NCBI RefSeq assembly: GCF_020532555.1
Contig: NZ_JAJBBR010000014.1
Coordinates: forward strand, 62,001 to 126,000
Length of the DNA: 64,000 nucleotides
DNA from: Microvirga lenta
GTDB taxonomy: Bacteria > Pseudomonadota > Alphaproteobacteria > Rhizobiales > Beijerinckiaceae
Direction of reading: 5' to 3'
The notes below the pieces were generated by a model, which was given only the letters and a program-made list of their open reading frames with translations, was not told where the DNA came from and did no database searches. Shown here piece by piece: positions 1-7,650 of the stretch (its first letter is position 1; each line of letters opens with the position of its first letter). A program made the translations under genes and the position numbers.

Positions 1-990
1 GCGGGCAAGATCTCCAACCGCAAGGGCGTGAGCCTGCCGGACACGGTGATCCCGGTCGCGGCCATGACCGACAAGGACCGCTCCGACCTGGAAGCCGCGC
101 TCGATGCCGGCGTGGACTGGATCGCCCTCTCCTTCGTGCAGCGTCCGGAGGACGTGGCCGAGGTGAAGAAGGTGGCGCGCGGCCGCGCCCTCGTGATGGC
201 GAAGCTGGAAAAGCCCCAGGCCATCACCCGCCTCGACGAGATCATGGAAATCTCGGACGCGGTCATGGTCGCCCGCGGCGACCTCGGCGTGGAGATGCCG
301 CTGGAAAAGGTGCCGGGCATCCAGAAGCGCATCATCCGCGCGGCGCGGCGCCTCGGCAAGCCGGTGGTGGTCGCGACCCAGATGCTGGAATCCATGATCA
401 CCTCGCCGGTGCCGACCCGGGCCGAGGTCTCCGACGTGGCGACCGCCGTCTATGACGGCGCCGACGCGGTGATGCTCTCGGCCGAGAGCGCCTCGGGCCA
501 GTACCCGGTGGAGGCGGTCTCGACCATGAACCGGATCGCGGAAGAGGTGGAGCAGGATCAGAGCTACTGGTCGATCATGCGGACCCTGAACGCCGAACCG
601 GAGGCGACCGGCTCGGACGCCATCGCGGCCGGCGCGCACCAGATCGCCGACACGCTCAACCTGAAGGCCATCGCCGCCTGGACCTTCTCCGGCTCGACCG
701 CCTTCCGCATCGCCCGCGAGCGGCCGAACTCGACCGTGATCGCCCTGACGCCGAGCATGGACACGGCGCGGCGCCTCGCCCTCGTCTGGGGCGTGCATCC
801 GATTCGCACGAAGGACGCCAGCGACCTCGACGACATGGCGTTCCGCGCCTGCAAGTTCGCCGTGCGCGAGGGCTATTCCCAGGTCAGCGACCGCATCATC
901 ATCGTGGCGGGCGTTCCCTTCGGCACGCCGGGGGCCACCAACATGGTGCGCATCGCCTTCGTGAACCAGGAACACGCCGCACAGGCGTGA
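1..990 (+). CDS. pyk: Pyruvate kinase, 5'-truncated by the window edge
   Basis: Glycolytic enzyme transferring phosphate from phosphoenolpyruvate to ADP; cytoplasmic. The reading frame is open from base 1 (AGKISNRKG, then SLPD), which is the family's RKGVxLP segment, so the true start lies left of the window and about 140-150 residues are missing. Visible signatures are AKLEKP, which carries the catalytic lysine, the substrate/metal loop ARGDLG, and the helix TQMLESM. The C-terminal allosteric domain is present to the natural stop. The next gene is convergent. A hairpin follows the stop at 1001-1029. Identification is secure; isozyme type is not determinable. Confidence 0.97.
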   Translation, partial: AGKISNRKGVSLPDTVIPVAAMTDKDRSDLEAALDAGVDWIALSFVQRPEDVAEVKKVARGRALVMAKLEKPQAITRLDEIMEISDAVMVARGDLGVEMPLEKVPGIQKRIIRAARRLGKPVVVATQMLESMITSPVPTRAEVSDVATAVYDGADAVMLSAESASGQYPVEAVSTMNRIAEEVEQDQSYWSIMRTLNAEPEATGSDAIAAGAHQIADTLNLKAIAAWTFSGSTAFRIARERPNSTVIALTPSMDTARRLALVWGVHPIRTKDASDLDDMAFRACKFAVREGYSQVSDRIIIVAGVPFGTPGATNMVRIAFVNQEHAAQA

Positions 991-1000
991 CGACATCCCG

Positions 1001-1029
1001 TCGGGCCGGTGGCGACGTCGCCGGCCCGA
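1001..1029 (+). terminator. Possible pyk terminator hairpin
   Basis: TCGGGCCGG (1001-1009) is perfectly complementary to CCGGCCCGA (1021-1029), 11 bases after the pyruvate kinase stop. Only a weak pyrimidine stretch follows, so this may be a stabilising 3' hairpin or a Rho-dependent end rather than a strong intrinsic terminator. Confidence 0.4.
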
Positions 1030-1063
1030 ACGGTCTTCCTTGCATCAATGGAAGCTTGGCCCG

Positions 1064-1663
1064 TCAGAGATCCTGCCCGCCGACCTCGGTGTCGAGACGG
1101 GTGACGATGGTCTGAAGCTTGGAGATCTGCGGATTGATCGCGAGCGCCCGGCGGAAGGCTTCGAGGGCGCGCGGCTTGTCCTCGGACGACATGAGAATGT
1201 GGCCCAGGCCCGTCCAGGCGCTGAAATGGCGGGGTTCGAGGGTCAGGGCGCGGTGCAGGTCGGCCATGGCGCCGACCGGGTCGTCGAGCTGGTAGAACAG
1301 CGTCGCCCGCCGATACCATGCCTCGGCCCAATCGGGCTCGAGCGCAAGGATGCGATCGAGAAGCTCGACGGCGAGCGGATAATCCTTTTTCTGGAAAGCC
1401 TCCGTCGCCCGGCTCAGGAGGAGGTCGGCCGTGTCAGACCCGGAGCGGGAGAGCCGGCGCTCGATGAGCCTAACGACGCCCTCGGCTTCCGTTTCCGACT
1501 CGGCCTTGGACAGGCGGTCGAACAGATCGTCCAGATTCGACGCGCGCGGTGCGGGACGGGCGGACGGTGCGGGATCCTTGGGCTGCGCGTTTTCCTGCGC
1601 CCCCAGGGGGAGCGCGGCGGCGAAGCTCAGCGATACGGTCAGAAGGCTCGCAAAAAAGCGCAT
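1064..1663 (-). CDS. Exported tetratricopeptide-repeat protein
   Basis: A 199-residue protein of unknown specific role. The N-terminus is a signal peptide (MRFF then a hydrophobic run ending at ALPLGAQ), so it is probably periplasmic. A Pro/Ala-rich linker follows. Residues about 80-185 hold three consecutive TPR-like helix pairs (for example KKDYPLAVELLDRILALEP and DKPRALEAFRRALAINP), a scaffold for protein-protein contacts. It is convergent with pyruvate kinase. Rhizobial genomes carry many such small exported TPR proteins; no enzymatic motif is visible. Confidence 0.8.
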   Translation of the reverse strand: MRFFASLLTVSLSFAAALPLGAQENAQPKDPAPSARPAPRASNLDDLFDRLSKAESETEAEGVVRLIERRLSRSGSDTADLLLSRATEAFQKKDYPLAVELLDRILALEPDWAEAWYRRATLFYQLDDPVGAMADLHRALTLEPRHFSAWTGLGHILMSSEDKPRALEAFRRALAINPQISKLQTIVTRLDTEVGGQDL

Positions 1664-1733
1664 GCCGGGATTCTAGGATCCCGGCATGCGGCGTCAATTC
1701 ATAAAAGTGTGTGCGGCATTGCCGCAGCGCGGC

Positions 1734-1859
1734 TTAGCCCTGACGAGCCTTGTAGCGCTTCTGGGTCTTGTTGATGATGTAGACCCGGCCCTTGCGACGA
1801 ACCAGCTGGTTGTCGCGGTGACGGCCGCGGATCGACTTCAACGAGTTACGGATCTTCAT
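1734..1859 (-). CDS. rpmJ: 50S ribosomal protein L36, cysteine-free type
   Basis: A 41-residue basic protein, [17 protein letters not shown] then [20 protein letters not shown], matching bacterial L36. The zinc-knuckle residues (CxxC...C...H) of the classical form are absent, so this is the zinc-independent paralogue type that is usual in alphaproteobacteria. The start is ATG at 1859, preceded by a CAGGAGA ribosome site. It lies 44 bases downstream of tRNA-Val on the same strand. Confidence 0.97.
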   Translation of the reverse strand: MKIRNSLKSIRGRHRDNQLVRRKGRVYIINKTQKRYKARQG

Positions 1860-1903
1860 ATCCGGTCTCCTGCGGCCCTTCGGGAAGGCCGGAAAAAAGC
1901 AAA

Positions 1904-1978
1904 TGGTGGGCGCGGCTGGGATCGAACCAGCGACCCCTACGATGTCAACGTAGTGCTCTCCCGCTGAGCTACGCGCCC
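1904..1978 (-). tRNA. tRNA-Val (anticodon GAC)
   Basis: A complete 75-nt cloverleaf read on the minus strand. The acceptor stem is GGGCGCG/CGCGCCC with discriminator A and an encoded CCA. The D arm is GCTC/GAGC, the anticodon arm CTACG-TTGACAT-CGTAG with anticodon GAC, and the T arm GCTGG-TTCGATC-CCAGC. All stems pair perfectly. The anticodon decodes valine GUC/GUU codons. Confidence 0.98.
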
Positions 1979-2020
1979 TAGAAACGATGATTTTTGAGGT
2001 CTCGCTTCGGTGTGGAGGGC

Positions 2021-2049
2021 GATATACCGGCAAGTGCCCCAGGACGCAA
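2021..2049 (-). promoter_or_regulatory. Sigma-70-like promoter for tRNA-Val
   Basis: On the minus strand TTGCGT (2049-2044) and TATATC (2026-2021) are separated by exactly 17 bases. The -10 box is about 42 bases upstream of the mature tRNA 5' end. Positions and spacing fit a housekeeping promoter; not tested. Confidence 0.55.
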
Positions 2050-2068
2050 GCCGTGATGACAACCTTTT

Positions 2069-2425
2069 TCAGGCTGCCATCATTTTCTCGACCTCGTTGA
2101 CGAGATCGCGCAGGTGGAACGGCTTCGACAGGACCTTCGCGTCGCGAGGGGCCTGCGAATCCGGGTTCAGCGCAACCGCGGCAAAGCCGGTGATGAACAT
2201 CACCTTGATGTCCGGATCGAGCTCGGTGGCCCGACGGGCCAGCTCGATGCCGTCCATCTCCGGCATGACGATGTCCGTCAGCAGGAGCTCGAACGGTTCC
2301 TCCCGCAGGCGGTTGTAGGCCGAGAGGCCGTTGTCGAACGAGGCCACGTCGTAGCCTGCGTTCTGCAGCGCCTTCACAAGAAAGCGCCGCATGTCGTTGT
2401 CGTCTTCGGCGAGAAGAATCTTCAT
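2069..2425 (-). CDS. cpdR: CpdR-like single-domain response regulator
   Basis: A 118-residue receiver domain with no output domain. It has the acidic pocket EDD at residues 7-9, the phospho-acceptor Asp51 in LLLTDIVMP, the switch Thr79 in FITG and Lys101 in SKPF. Length, Asp51 and the C-terminal EVEKMMAA resemble Caulobacter CpdR, which in its unphosphorylated form primes ClpXP for degradation of cell-cycle proteins and is phosphorylated through CckA-ChpT. The CpdR role here is by family resemblance. It is transcribed alone, divergent from the amidohydrolase gene. Confidence 0.85.
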   Translation of the reverse strand: MKILLAEDDNDMRRFLVKALQNAGYDVASFDNGLSAYNRLREEPFELLLTDIVMPEMDGIELARRATELDPDIKVMFITGFAAVALNPDSQAPRDAKVLSKPFHLRDLVNEVEKMMAA

Positions 2426-2600
2426 CGGTTGCCAACCCCGAATCGTGGCGGATGTCTGTGAGCCTTCATGCGCCCATACGGTAAATAAGCCGTGAAAGAA
2501 GGACGCAGATTATAGGCGATATAGTCATGGACACACGCAAGGGCTGCCTTACACTGCTCCGGTCTCTTGTTTTCCACTCTCCGGCAGAATTTGAAGCTTG

Positions 2601-3491
2601 ATGCGGCCAGTTATCGCTGACGAGTTCGATCCCCCCTACATCGTTGTCGAGCCCTCGGGGCAGACGGCTCCCTTCGTGTTCAACGTGCCCCATGCGGGCG
2701 CGGTCTACCCGGCCTCCTTCCTGGCGGAATCGCGCCTCGACGCCATGGCGCTGCGCCGCTCCGAGGATGCATTCGTGGACGAGCTGTTCGCCTCCACGGT
2801 GGAGCTCGGGGCCCCTCTCATGACGGCGCGCTTCCCGCGCGCCTATCTCGACCTGAACCGCGAACCCTACGAACTCGATTCCCGCATGTTCGATGGAAGG
2901 CTGCCGCCCTTCGCCAATACCCGCTCCATGCGGGTGGCCGGCGGGCTGGGGACGATTCCGCGCATCGTGGCGGACGGACAGGAGATCTACCGCGGACGCC
3001 TCCCGGTCGAGGAGGCCCTGCACCGCATCGAATGGCTGTACAAGCCCTATCATCGCGTGCTGCGCCAGATGATCCGCCGGACCTCGCAGAGCTTCGGCCA
3101 CGCCATCCTGATCGACTGCCATTCCATGCCCTCGAGCAGCGTGAGCCGCGAGGACGGCGCCAAGGCCGACATCGTTCTCGGCGACCGCTACGGCACCAGC
3201 TGCGCCGTTATCCTGATCGATCTGGTGGAGGCGGCCCTGCGCGGCCGCGGCTATACGGTGGTGCGCAACAAGCCCTATGCGGGCGGCTTCATCACCGAGC
3301 ATTACGGGGAGCCGGCCCTGGGGCGGCATGCGCTGCAGATCGAGATCAACCGGGCCATCTACATGGACGAGCGCACCCTGCAGAAGAAGCCGCGCTTCGC
3401 TACGGTCGCGGCGGACATGACCGAGACCTTCGCCCAGGTGATCGCGGAACTCTCCGGCGATCTCATGCCCCGCCAGATCGCCGCCGAGTAA
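2601..3491 (+). CDS. N-formylglutamate amidohydrolase family protein
   Basis: A 296-residue protein of the N-formylglutamate amidohydrolase family (HutG2-type), zinc hydrolases that split N-formylglutamate to glutamate and formate at the end of one histidine degradation route. Signatures are FNVPHAG near residue 30, the central LIDCHSMPS and the late ALGRHALQIEINR. No hut genes are nearby, so the true substrate may be another N-acyl amino acid. A TTG lies directly before the ATG at 2601; the ATG is preferred. Confidence 0.85.
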   Translation: MRPVIADEFDPPYIVVEPSGQTAPFVFNVPHAGAVYPASFLAESRLDAMALRRSEDAFVDELFASTVELGAPLMTARFPRAYLDLNREPYELDSRMFDGRLPPFANTRSMRVAGGLGTIPRIVADGQEIYRGRLPVEEALHRIEWLYKPYHRVLRQMIRRTSQSFGHAILIDCHSMPSSSVSREDGAKADIVLGDRYGTSCAVILIDLVEAALRGRGYTVVRNKPYAGGFITEHYGEPALGRHALQIEINRAIYMDERTLQKKPRFATVAADMTETFAQVIAELSGDLMPRQIAAE

Positions 3492-3522
3492 CCTTGAAAC
3501 GGTCCGCCGTGCCCTAGATAAG

Positions 3523-3548
3523 AAAAAAGGCCGCTGTTGCCAGCGGCC
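3523..3548 (-). terminator. Intrinsic terminator of the MFS gene
   Basis: On the minus strand GGCCGCTG-GCAA-CAGCGGCC forms a perfect 8-bp stem with a tetraloop, followed at once by six T residues (the A-run at 3523-3528). It sits about 120 bases after the stop of the MFS transporter gene. Confidence 0.85.
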
Positions 3549-3670
3549 CAAAGTTTAGGGAGGAAACGCCCAAGAAGGGCAGCGATACGGCGACGCCATC
3601 GCCATATCGCACTGCAACAATTACACCGCGCCGCACAATTTGCAACAGTAAATCCGGCTTTTTGTCATGC

Positions 3671-4927
3671 TCACGCTGCATGCCTGCTCGGATGTGGATC
3701 GATGGCGCCCCTGTAGAAGAGCAGGCTGAGAAGCAGCCAGCCTCCCAAAGAGGCAAAGACCACGCGATACCCCTCCGGCAGATAGACCCCGTTCTCCGCC
3801 CGGCCGACCGCATCCATGAGAAGGCCGGTCACGCTCTGGGACAGGAAGGCTCCGCCGATCGAGCCGATATTCATGAGCGTGATGCCCCGCCCCGTCAGTT
3901 CCGGCGGGAACAGGGACTTGCCGTGCGCGGTCAGGATCGGCGTGAAGGCCACGAACAGGCCGAACAGGCCGAACCAGACCGTGGCCGACGTCCTGTCGAG
4001 GGGGAAAAGGGTCACGATGGCCAGCAGGAGGACCGTGGCGCCGCCGCCGAACAGCACGGGCCGCTTGTAGCTCCCCCAATAGCGGTCCATGACGCCCCAC
4101 AGGAGGAGGCCGATCATCTGCGCCGCCGCGCCGATGAGGAGGATGTTGCCCCGGGCCGTGAGATCGGCCCCGTGCACGTCCGTCAGCCACGGGCCGCCCC
4201 ACAGGCCGACCATGGTCGCGAAGCAGGAATAGGCGGTCAGGTGCACGAAGAAGACCGGCCAGAACGAGCGCACCCTGAGGGCCTTGCCCACGCCGCGGAA
4301 GGTCGAGGCCCAGCTCTCCTGCTCGCCGCGGCCCGCAACCGTGTCCTTCGGCACCGCCCAGACGATGGCCAGGGCCACGAGGGCGGTCAGGACGGCGACC
4401 CCGAGGAAGGAGGCGCGCCAGCCGAACAGCGCCGCCGAGGCGGCGAGCGGCGCCGTGGCGGACAGGGTGCCGATATTGGCAAAGCCCATCTGCAGGCTCG
4501 TCAGCCCGGCGAAACGCTCCGGCGGAAAGCGGCGGGCGTAGATCACGAGCGGCGCCATGAAGAAAGTGGAGCAGCCGAGCCCCATGACGGCCCGGGAGGC
4601 GATCAGGGTGGCGGCGGAGGGCGCCATGGCGAAGAGCGCGGTTCCGACCACCGCCAGGACCGCCGTCGCCAGCATCGTCCGCTTCGGCCCGTAGCGGTCG
4701 ATGGCGATGCCCACGGGGATCTGAGCGGCGGCGAAGGAGAAGAAGAAGGTGCTGGAGAGAAGGCCGATCTGGGTTGCCGTAAGGTTGAGCTGCCGGGCCA
4801 GATCGTGCGCGATCACGCCGATGGAGTTCCGAAGGAACTGGCTCACGGCATAGATCGCGATGAGCGCCAGGATCAACAGGAGAGCGGTTTCGGAGCGGGC
4901 CGGGGCGACGCTGGAGGAAGAATTCAT
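3671..4927 (-). CDS. Major facilitator superfamily transporter
   Basis: A 418-residue inner-membrane transporter with about 12 hydrophobic segments. The loop between segments 2 and 3 carries the MFS signature GIAIDRYGPKRTM, and FLRNSIGVIAHDLARQL in the first segments resembles the nitrate/nitrite-porter and sugar-phosphate branches. Substrate is not predictable. The start is taken as ATG 4927 because the upstream extension to 5038 begins with TTG and is basic and non-membrane. The intergenic gap to the divergent phosphatase gene is then 135 bases. Confidence 0.85.
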   Translation of the reverse strand: MNSSSSVAPARSETALLLILALIAIYAVSQFLRNSIGVIAHDLARQLNLTATQIGLLSSTFFFSFAAAQIPVGIAIDRYGPKRTMLATAVLAVVGTALFAMAPSAATLIASRAVMGLGCSTFFMAPLVIYARRFPPERFAGLTSLQMGFANIGTLSATAPLAASAALFGWRASFLGVAVLTALVALAIVWAVPKDTVAGRGEQESWASTFRGVGKALRVRSFWPVFFVHLTAYSCFATMVGLWGGPWLTDVHGADLTARGNILLIGAAAQMIGLLLWGVMDRYWGSYKRPVLFGGGATVLLLAIVTLFPLDRTSATVWFGLFGLFVAFTPILTAHGKSLFPPELTGRGITLMNIGSIGGAFLSQSVTGLLMDAVGRAENGVYLPEGYRVVFASLGGWLLLSLLFYRGAIDPHPSRHAA

Positions 4928-5062
4928 GCCGTGCGATGTCCGATCAGGCGAAAGCGGCGTCTTGTGCTGGAATCGCTTGCCGCGCGAAGAGCGGTTGATA
5001 AAAGCGGATCGGGAACGGGTCGCCAAGACCGCCCGCAAGAATGACAGAGGATATCAGACGGT

Positions 5063-5845
5063 ATGGGGCTCATCGACTTCAAGCATTTCGTCAACGAGCT
5101 CGCGACCCTGTCGGGCCAGGCGATTCTCCCCTTCTTCCGCACCAGCATCGCCACCGAGGACAAGTCCCGCGGCGGCGCCTTCGATCCGGTGACGGAAGCG
5201 GACCGCGCGGGCGAGGCGACCATGCGCCAGCTCATCAAGCGCACCTTCCCGACCCACGGCATCGTCGGCGAGGAATTCGGGTCCGAGCGCACCGACGCGG
5301 AATATGTCTGGGTGCTCGATCCCATCGACGGGACCCGGGCCTTCATCGCCGGGCTTCCCACCTGGGGCACCCTCATCGGCCTGACCCGCAACGGCCGGCC
5401 CGTCTTCGGCATGATGCACCAGCCCTTCACCGGCGAGCGCTTCTTCGGGGATGGCGGCAGCGCCACCTACAGGGGGCCCGGCGGCGAGCGCAAGCTCATG
5501 ACGCGCCGCTGCGCCTCCCTCAGGGATGCGGTCATTTCCACCACGAGCCCGAAGCTTTTCGCCGGCGAGGACCTGCGGGCCTACGACCGGGTGGAGAGCG
5601 TCGCCCGCCTCGCCCGCTACGGCTGCGACTGCTATGCCTACTGCATGCTGGCCGCAGGCCATATCGACCTCGTCGTCGAATCGGGCCTCAAGCCCTACGA
5701 CATCGTGGCCCTGATCCCGATCATCGAGGGAGCGGGCGGCATCGTCACCGCCTGGGACGGCGGTTCAGCCGCTGAGGGCGGGCGCATCGTCGCTGCGGGC
5801 GACCGCCGTGTCCACGCCGCCGCCGTCGAGCTGCTCAGCCGCTGA
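5063..5845 (+). CDS. hisN: Inositol-monophosphatase-family histidinol-phosphatase
   Basis: A 260-residue Mg-dependent phosphatase. Metal-binding motifs of the family are GEE at residues 69-71 and DPIDGT at 86-91; the latter is followed by RAF, typical of the HisN subgroup that converts L-histidinol phosphate to histidinol in histidine biosynthesis. The C-terminal part has GLKPYDIVALIPIIEGAGG, also HisN-like. Inositol or other sugar-phosphate phosphatase activity cannot be excluded. The last 81 bases overlap the convergent hydrolase gene. Confidence 0.85.
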   Translation: MGLIDFKHFVNELATLSGQAILPFFRTSIATEDKSRGGAFDPVTEADRAGEATMRQLIKRTFPTHGIVGEEFGSERTDAEYVWVLDPIDGTRAFIAGLPTWGTLIGLTRNGRPVFGMMHQPFTGERFFGDGGSATYRGPGGERKLMTRRCASLRDAVISTTSPKLFAGEDLRAYDRVESVARLARYGCDCYAYCMLAAGHIDLVVESGLKPYDIVALIPIIEGAGGIVTAWDGGSAAEGGRIVAAGDRRVHAAAVELLSR

Positions 5846-6856
5846 TTCCGGCTTCGCGGCCTCCGGCTCCTCCCGGGGGCTCCGGTCGGGGCTGCCGGGG
5901 ACGAAGGCGTCGAAGGCGGCCCAGAACTGCTCGCGGATCGCATCCGTCTCCATCAGGATCTCGTGGCGGGCGCCCGGGATGACGATGGCGTGCCCGGCCT
6001 TCAGACGCGCGGCGAAGCGCTCGGTGACCGGGGTCGCGCAGACCGGGTCCGCCCCGGCGGCGAGGACCAGGGTCGGCAGGCGGATCCTCAGCGCATAGCG
6101 CGGATCGGTGAAGCGCTTCATGAAGCGGAAGGCGGAATCGAGCCAGGACACCGTCGGCGCGCCGACGGCCCCTTCCCCGATGGTGTGGGCGACCTGGGCG
6201 TTGCGCGCGTAGCGCACCGGATCGCTCGTCAGCCGGTTGCCCTTGAAGGGCAGGGTCGAAATCGAGGTTTCGCCGCCGCCCGGCACGAAGGACTTGCCGA
6301 AGCCGAGATATTTCAGGATCCGCACCGTCCCCACGACGGCGAGCGAATGACTGACGATGCACAGGCCGATCATGGGCGTGGTGGTGACGAGGCGCCTGAA
6401 CGGGAGCCAGCCTTCATGAGCCGCGCTCAGGGCGATGGCCCCGCCCATGGAATGGGCCAGGCCGAAATGGGGCTCCGGCATGTGCGGAACGAGGATCTGG
6501 TCGCGGATGGCGTCCAGGTCGCGCCGGTAATCGGAGAAGCGCCGGACATGCCCTTTGCGCGCATTGCGCACCTGTCGGCTGGATAACCCCTGCCCCCGCC
6601 AGTCGAAGGCCACCACGGCAAAGCCGCGCCCGAGCAGCTCCCCGACCACCTCGAAATATTTCTCGATGAACTCCGCCCGGCCCTGGAGGATGCAGACGGT
6701 GCCCTTCGGCGTCTCGCCGTCGGGCAGCCAGTAGGCCGCCCGCAGGGTCAGGCCGTCCTCCGTCGTCACGCTCTTGAGCGTCGGTTCGGCGGGGATGGGG
6801 TTGTCGGCGGTCTCGTAGAGCTGCACGGAACTGGATCTCGATCGAACGGACTTCAT
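5765..6856 (-). CDS. Alpha/beta hydrolase, lysophospholipase-like
   Basis: A 363-residue serine hydrolase of the monoacylglycerol lipase/lysophospholipase (PldB-like) group. Signatures are the oxyanion-loop region LQGRAEFIEKY, FDWRGQGLS, and the nucleophile elbow GLAHSMGG with Ser136. The later acidic residue lies in AAGADPVC and the catalytic His in PGARHEILME. No signal peptide, so it is probably cytoplasmic or membrane-peripheral. The final about 45 residues are Pro/Glu/Ala-rich and low complexity; they are encoded opposite the 3' end of hisN (81-base overlap) and may be dispensable. Confidence 0.85.
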   Translation of the reverse strand: MKSVRSRSSSVQLYETADNPIPAEPTLKSVTTEDGLTLRAAYWLPDGETPKGTVCILQGRAEFIEKYFEVVGELLGRGFAVVAFDWRGQGLSSRQVRNARKGHVRRFSDYRRDLDAIRDQILVPHMPEPHFGLAHSMGGAIALSAAHEGWLPFRRLVTTTPMIGLCIVSHSLAVVGTVRILKYLGFGKSFVPGGGETSISTLPFKGNRLTSDPVRYARNAQVAHTIGEGAVGAPTVSWLDSAFRFMKRFTDPRYALRIRLPTLVLAAGADPVCATPVTERFAARLKAGHAIVIPGARHEILMETDAIREQFWAAFDAFVPGSPDRSPREEPEAAKPESAAEQLDGGGVDTAVARSDDAPALSG

Positions 6857-6894
6857 GCCCTTTATAGGGCATTCACGGCCGTTGCCATGCGTCC

Positions 6895-6924
6895 CTTGAC
6901 AGTAAAAATGCCCGTTCCCACATC
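6895..6924 (+). promoter_or_regulatory. Heat-shock (RpoH/sigma-32-like) promoter of the Hsp20 gene
   Basis: CTTGACA (6895-6901) and CCCACAT (6917-6923) lie 15 bases apart. They resemble the sigma-32 boxes CTTGAAA and CCCCATnT at the correct spacing. No good sigma-70 -10 box is present at 16-18 bases from the TTGACA. Transcription would start near 6931, giving a leader of about 85 bases before the ATG. Confidence 0.6.
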
Positions 6925-6926
6925 AA

Positions 6927-7016
6927 GTTGGTACCGGCCATGACGGCGGTACGAACCCAACGGTCCAGCCTGTCGAGGTGGACCTTCTGCATGTTGCTTC
7001 ACTCGGAGGATATGCC
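6927..7016 (+). promoter_or_regulatory. ROSE-like RNA thermometer in the Hsp20 leader
   Basis: Three consecutive hairpins fill the leader. Hairpin 1 (6927-6961) has GTTG/CAAC outside GTACCG/CGGTAC. Hairpin 2 (6962-6984) has GGTCCA/TGGACC. Hairpin 3 (6990-7014) sequesters the ribosome site: CATGTTGCT pairs with AGGATATG through G-U pairs with G6996 bulged. The TTGCT opposite AGGA with a bulged G is the hallmark of ROSE elements, which melt on heating to allow translation of rhizobial small heat-shock genes. Identified by hand-folding only. Confidence 0.75.
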
Positions 7017-7475
7017 ATGCGTCAGTACGATCTTGCTCCCCTGTACCGCAATACGGTCGGTTTCGACCGCCTTTTCTCGATGCTCGACCAGTTCGTCGGC
7101 GTCGATGCGGCCCCCAGCTACCCACCCTACAACATCGAGCGCACCGGCGAGAATGCCTATCGCATCTCCGTCGCCGTCGCCGGCTTTACCGACCGTGATC
7201 TCACCATCGAGGTGAAGGAAAACACCCTCTCCGTCCGCGGCGAGAAGCAGAATGCCGAAGAGCGCAAGTCCGACGTCCTGTATCAGGGCATCGCAGCGCG
7301 CACCTTCGAGCGTCGCTTCCAGCTCGCGGACGGTGTCCAGGTGGTCGGCGCGAGCCTCGAGAACGGCCTTCTCCACGTGGACCTCGTGCGCGAGATCCCT
7401 GAGACGAAGAAGCCGAAGCTGATCCCGATTTCCACCGACAGCGCTCGGACGATCGAGGCCAAGAAGGCCGCGTAA
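7017..7475 (+). CDS. Hsp20-family small heat-shock protein
   Basis: A 152-residue ATP-independent chaperone (IbpA/HspA class) that holds unfolding proteins. The N-terminus MRQYDLAPLYRNTVGFDRLF is typical of class A rhizobial sHsps. The alpha-crystallin domain spans about residues 35-130, with YNIERTGENAYRISVAVAGF and the late signature ASLENGLLHVDL. The short tail contains PKLIPI, related to the IxI/V oligomerisation motif. The start at 7017 is supported by GGAGGA 6 bases upstream. Expression is probably heat-controlled at two levels, promoter and thermometer. It is monocistronic and closed by a strong terminator. Confidence 0.95.
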   Translation: MRQYDLAPLYRNTVGFDRLFSMLDQFVGVDAAPSYPPYNIERTGENAYRISVAVAGFTDRDLTIEVKENTLSVRGEKQNAEERKSDVLYQGIAARTFERRFQLADGVQVVGASLENGLLHVDLVREIPETKKPKLIPISTDSARTIEAKKAA

Positions 7476-7490
7476 CCCGTCTTCGAGAGC

Positions 7491-7527
7491 AAAAAAAGAG
7501 CGCCCCGGTTCGTCCGGGGCGCTTTCT
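7491..7527. terminator. Bidirectional intrinsic terminator after Hsp20
   Basis: AGCGCCCCGG (7499-7508) pairs perfectly with CCGGGGCGCT (7514-7523) around the loop TTCGT. A-run on the left (7491-7497) and TTTCTT on the right allow termination in both directions, serving hsp20 on the plus strand and possibly threonine aldolase, whose stop is at 7651, on the minus strand. Confidence 0.85.
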
Positions 7528-7650
7528 TATTGTTTGAAACCTGGTCCCTTGAAGTCCCGCGGGGGCTTGGAGGACACCCCTTTGGTCAACGGTCTCGAGG
7601 GATAGATCGGGGGAGAATGCGGCACGGATAGGGCAAAGCCGCCGCTAATT

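Noticed and set aside
4928..5038. Upstream extension of the first MFS transporter
   Set aside because: Starts with TTG, encodes a basic non-membrane segment atypical for the family and would consume the divergent promoter region.
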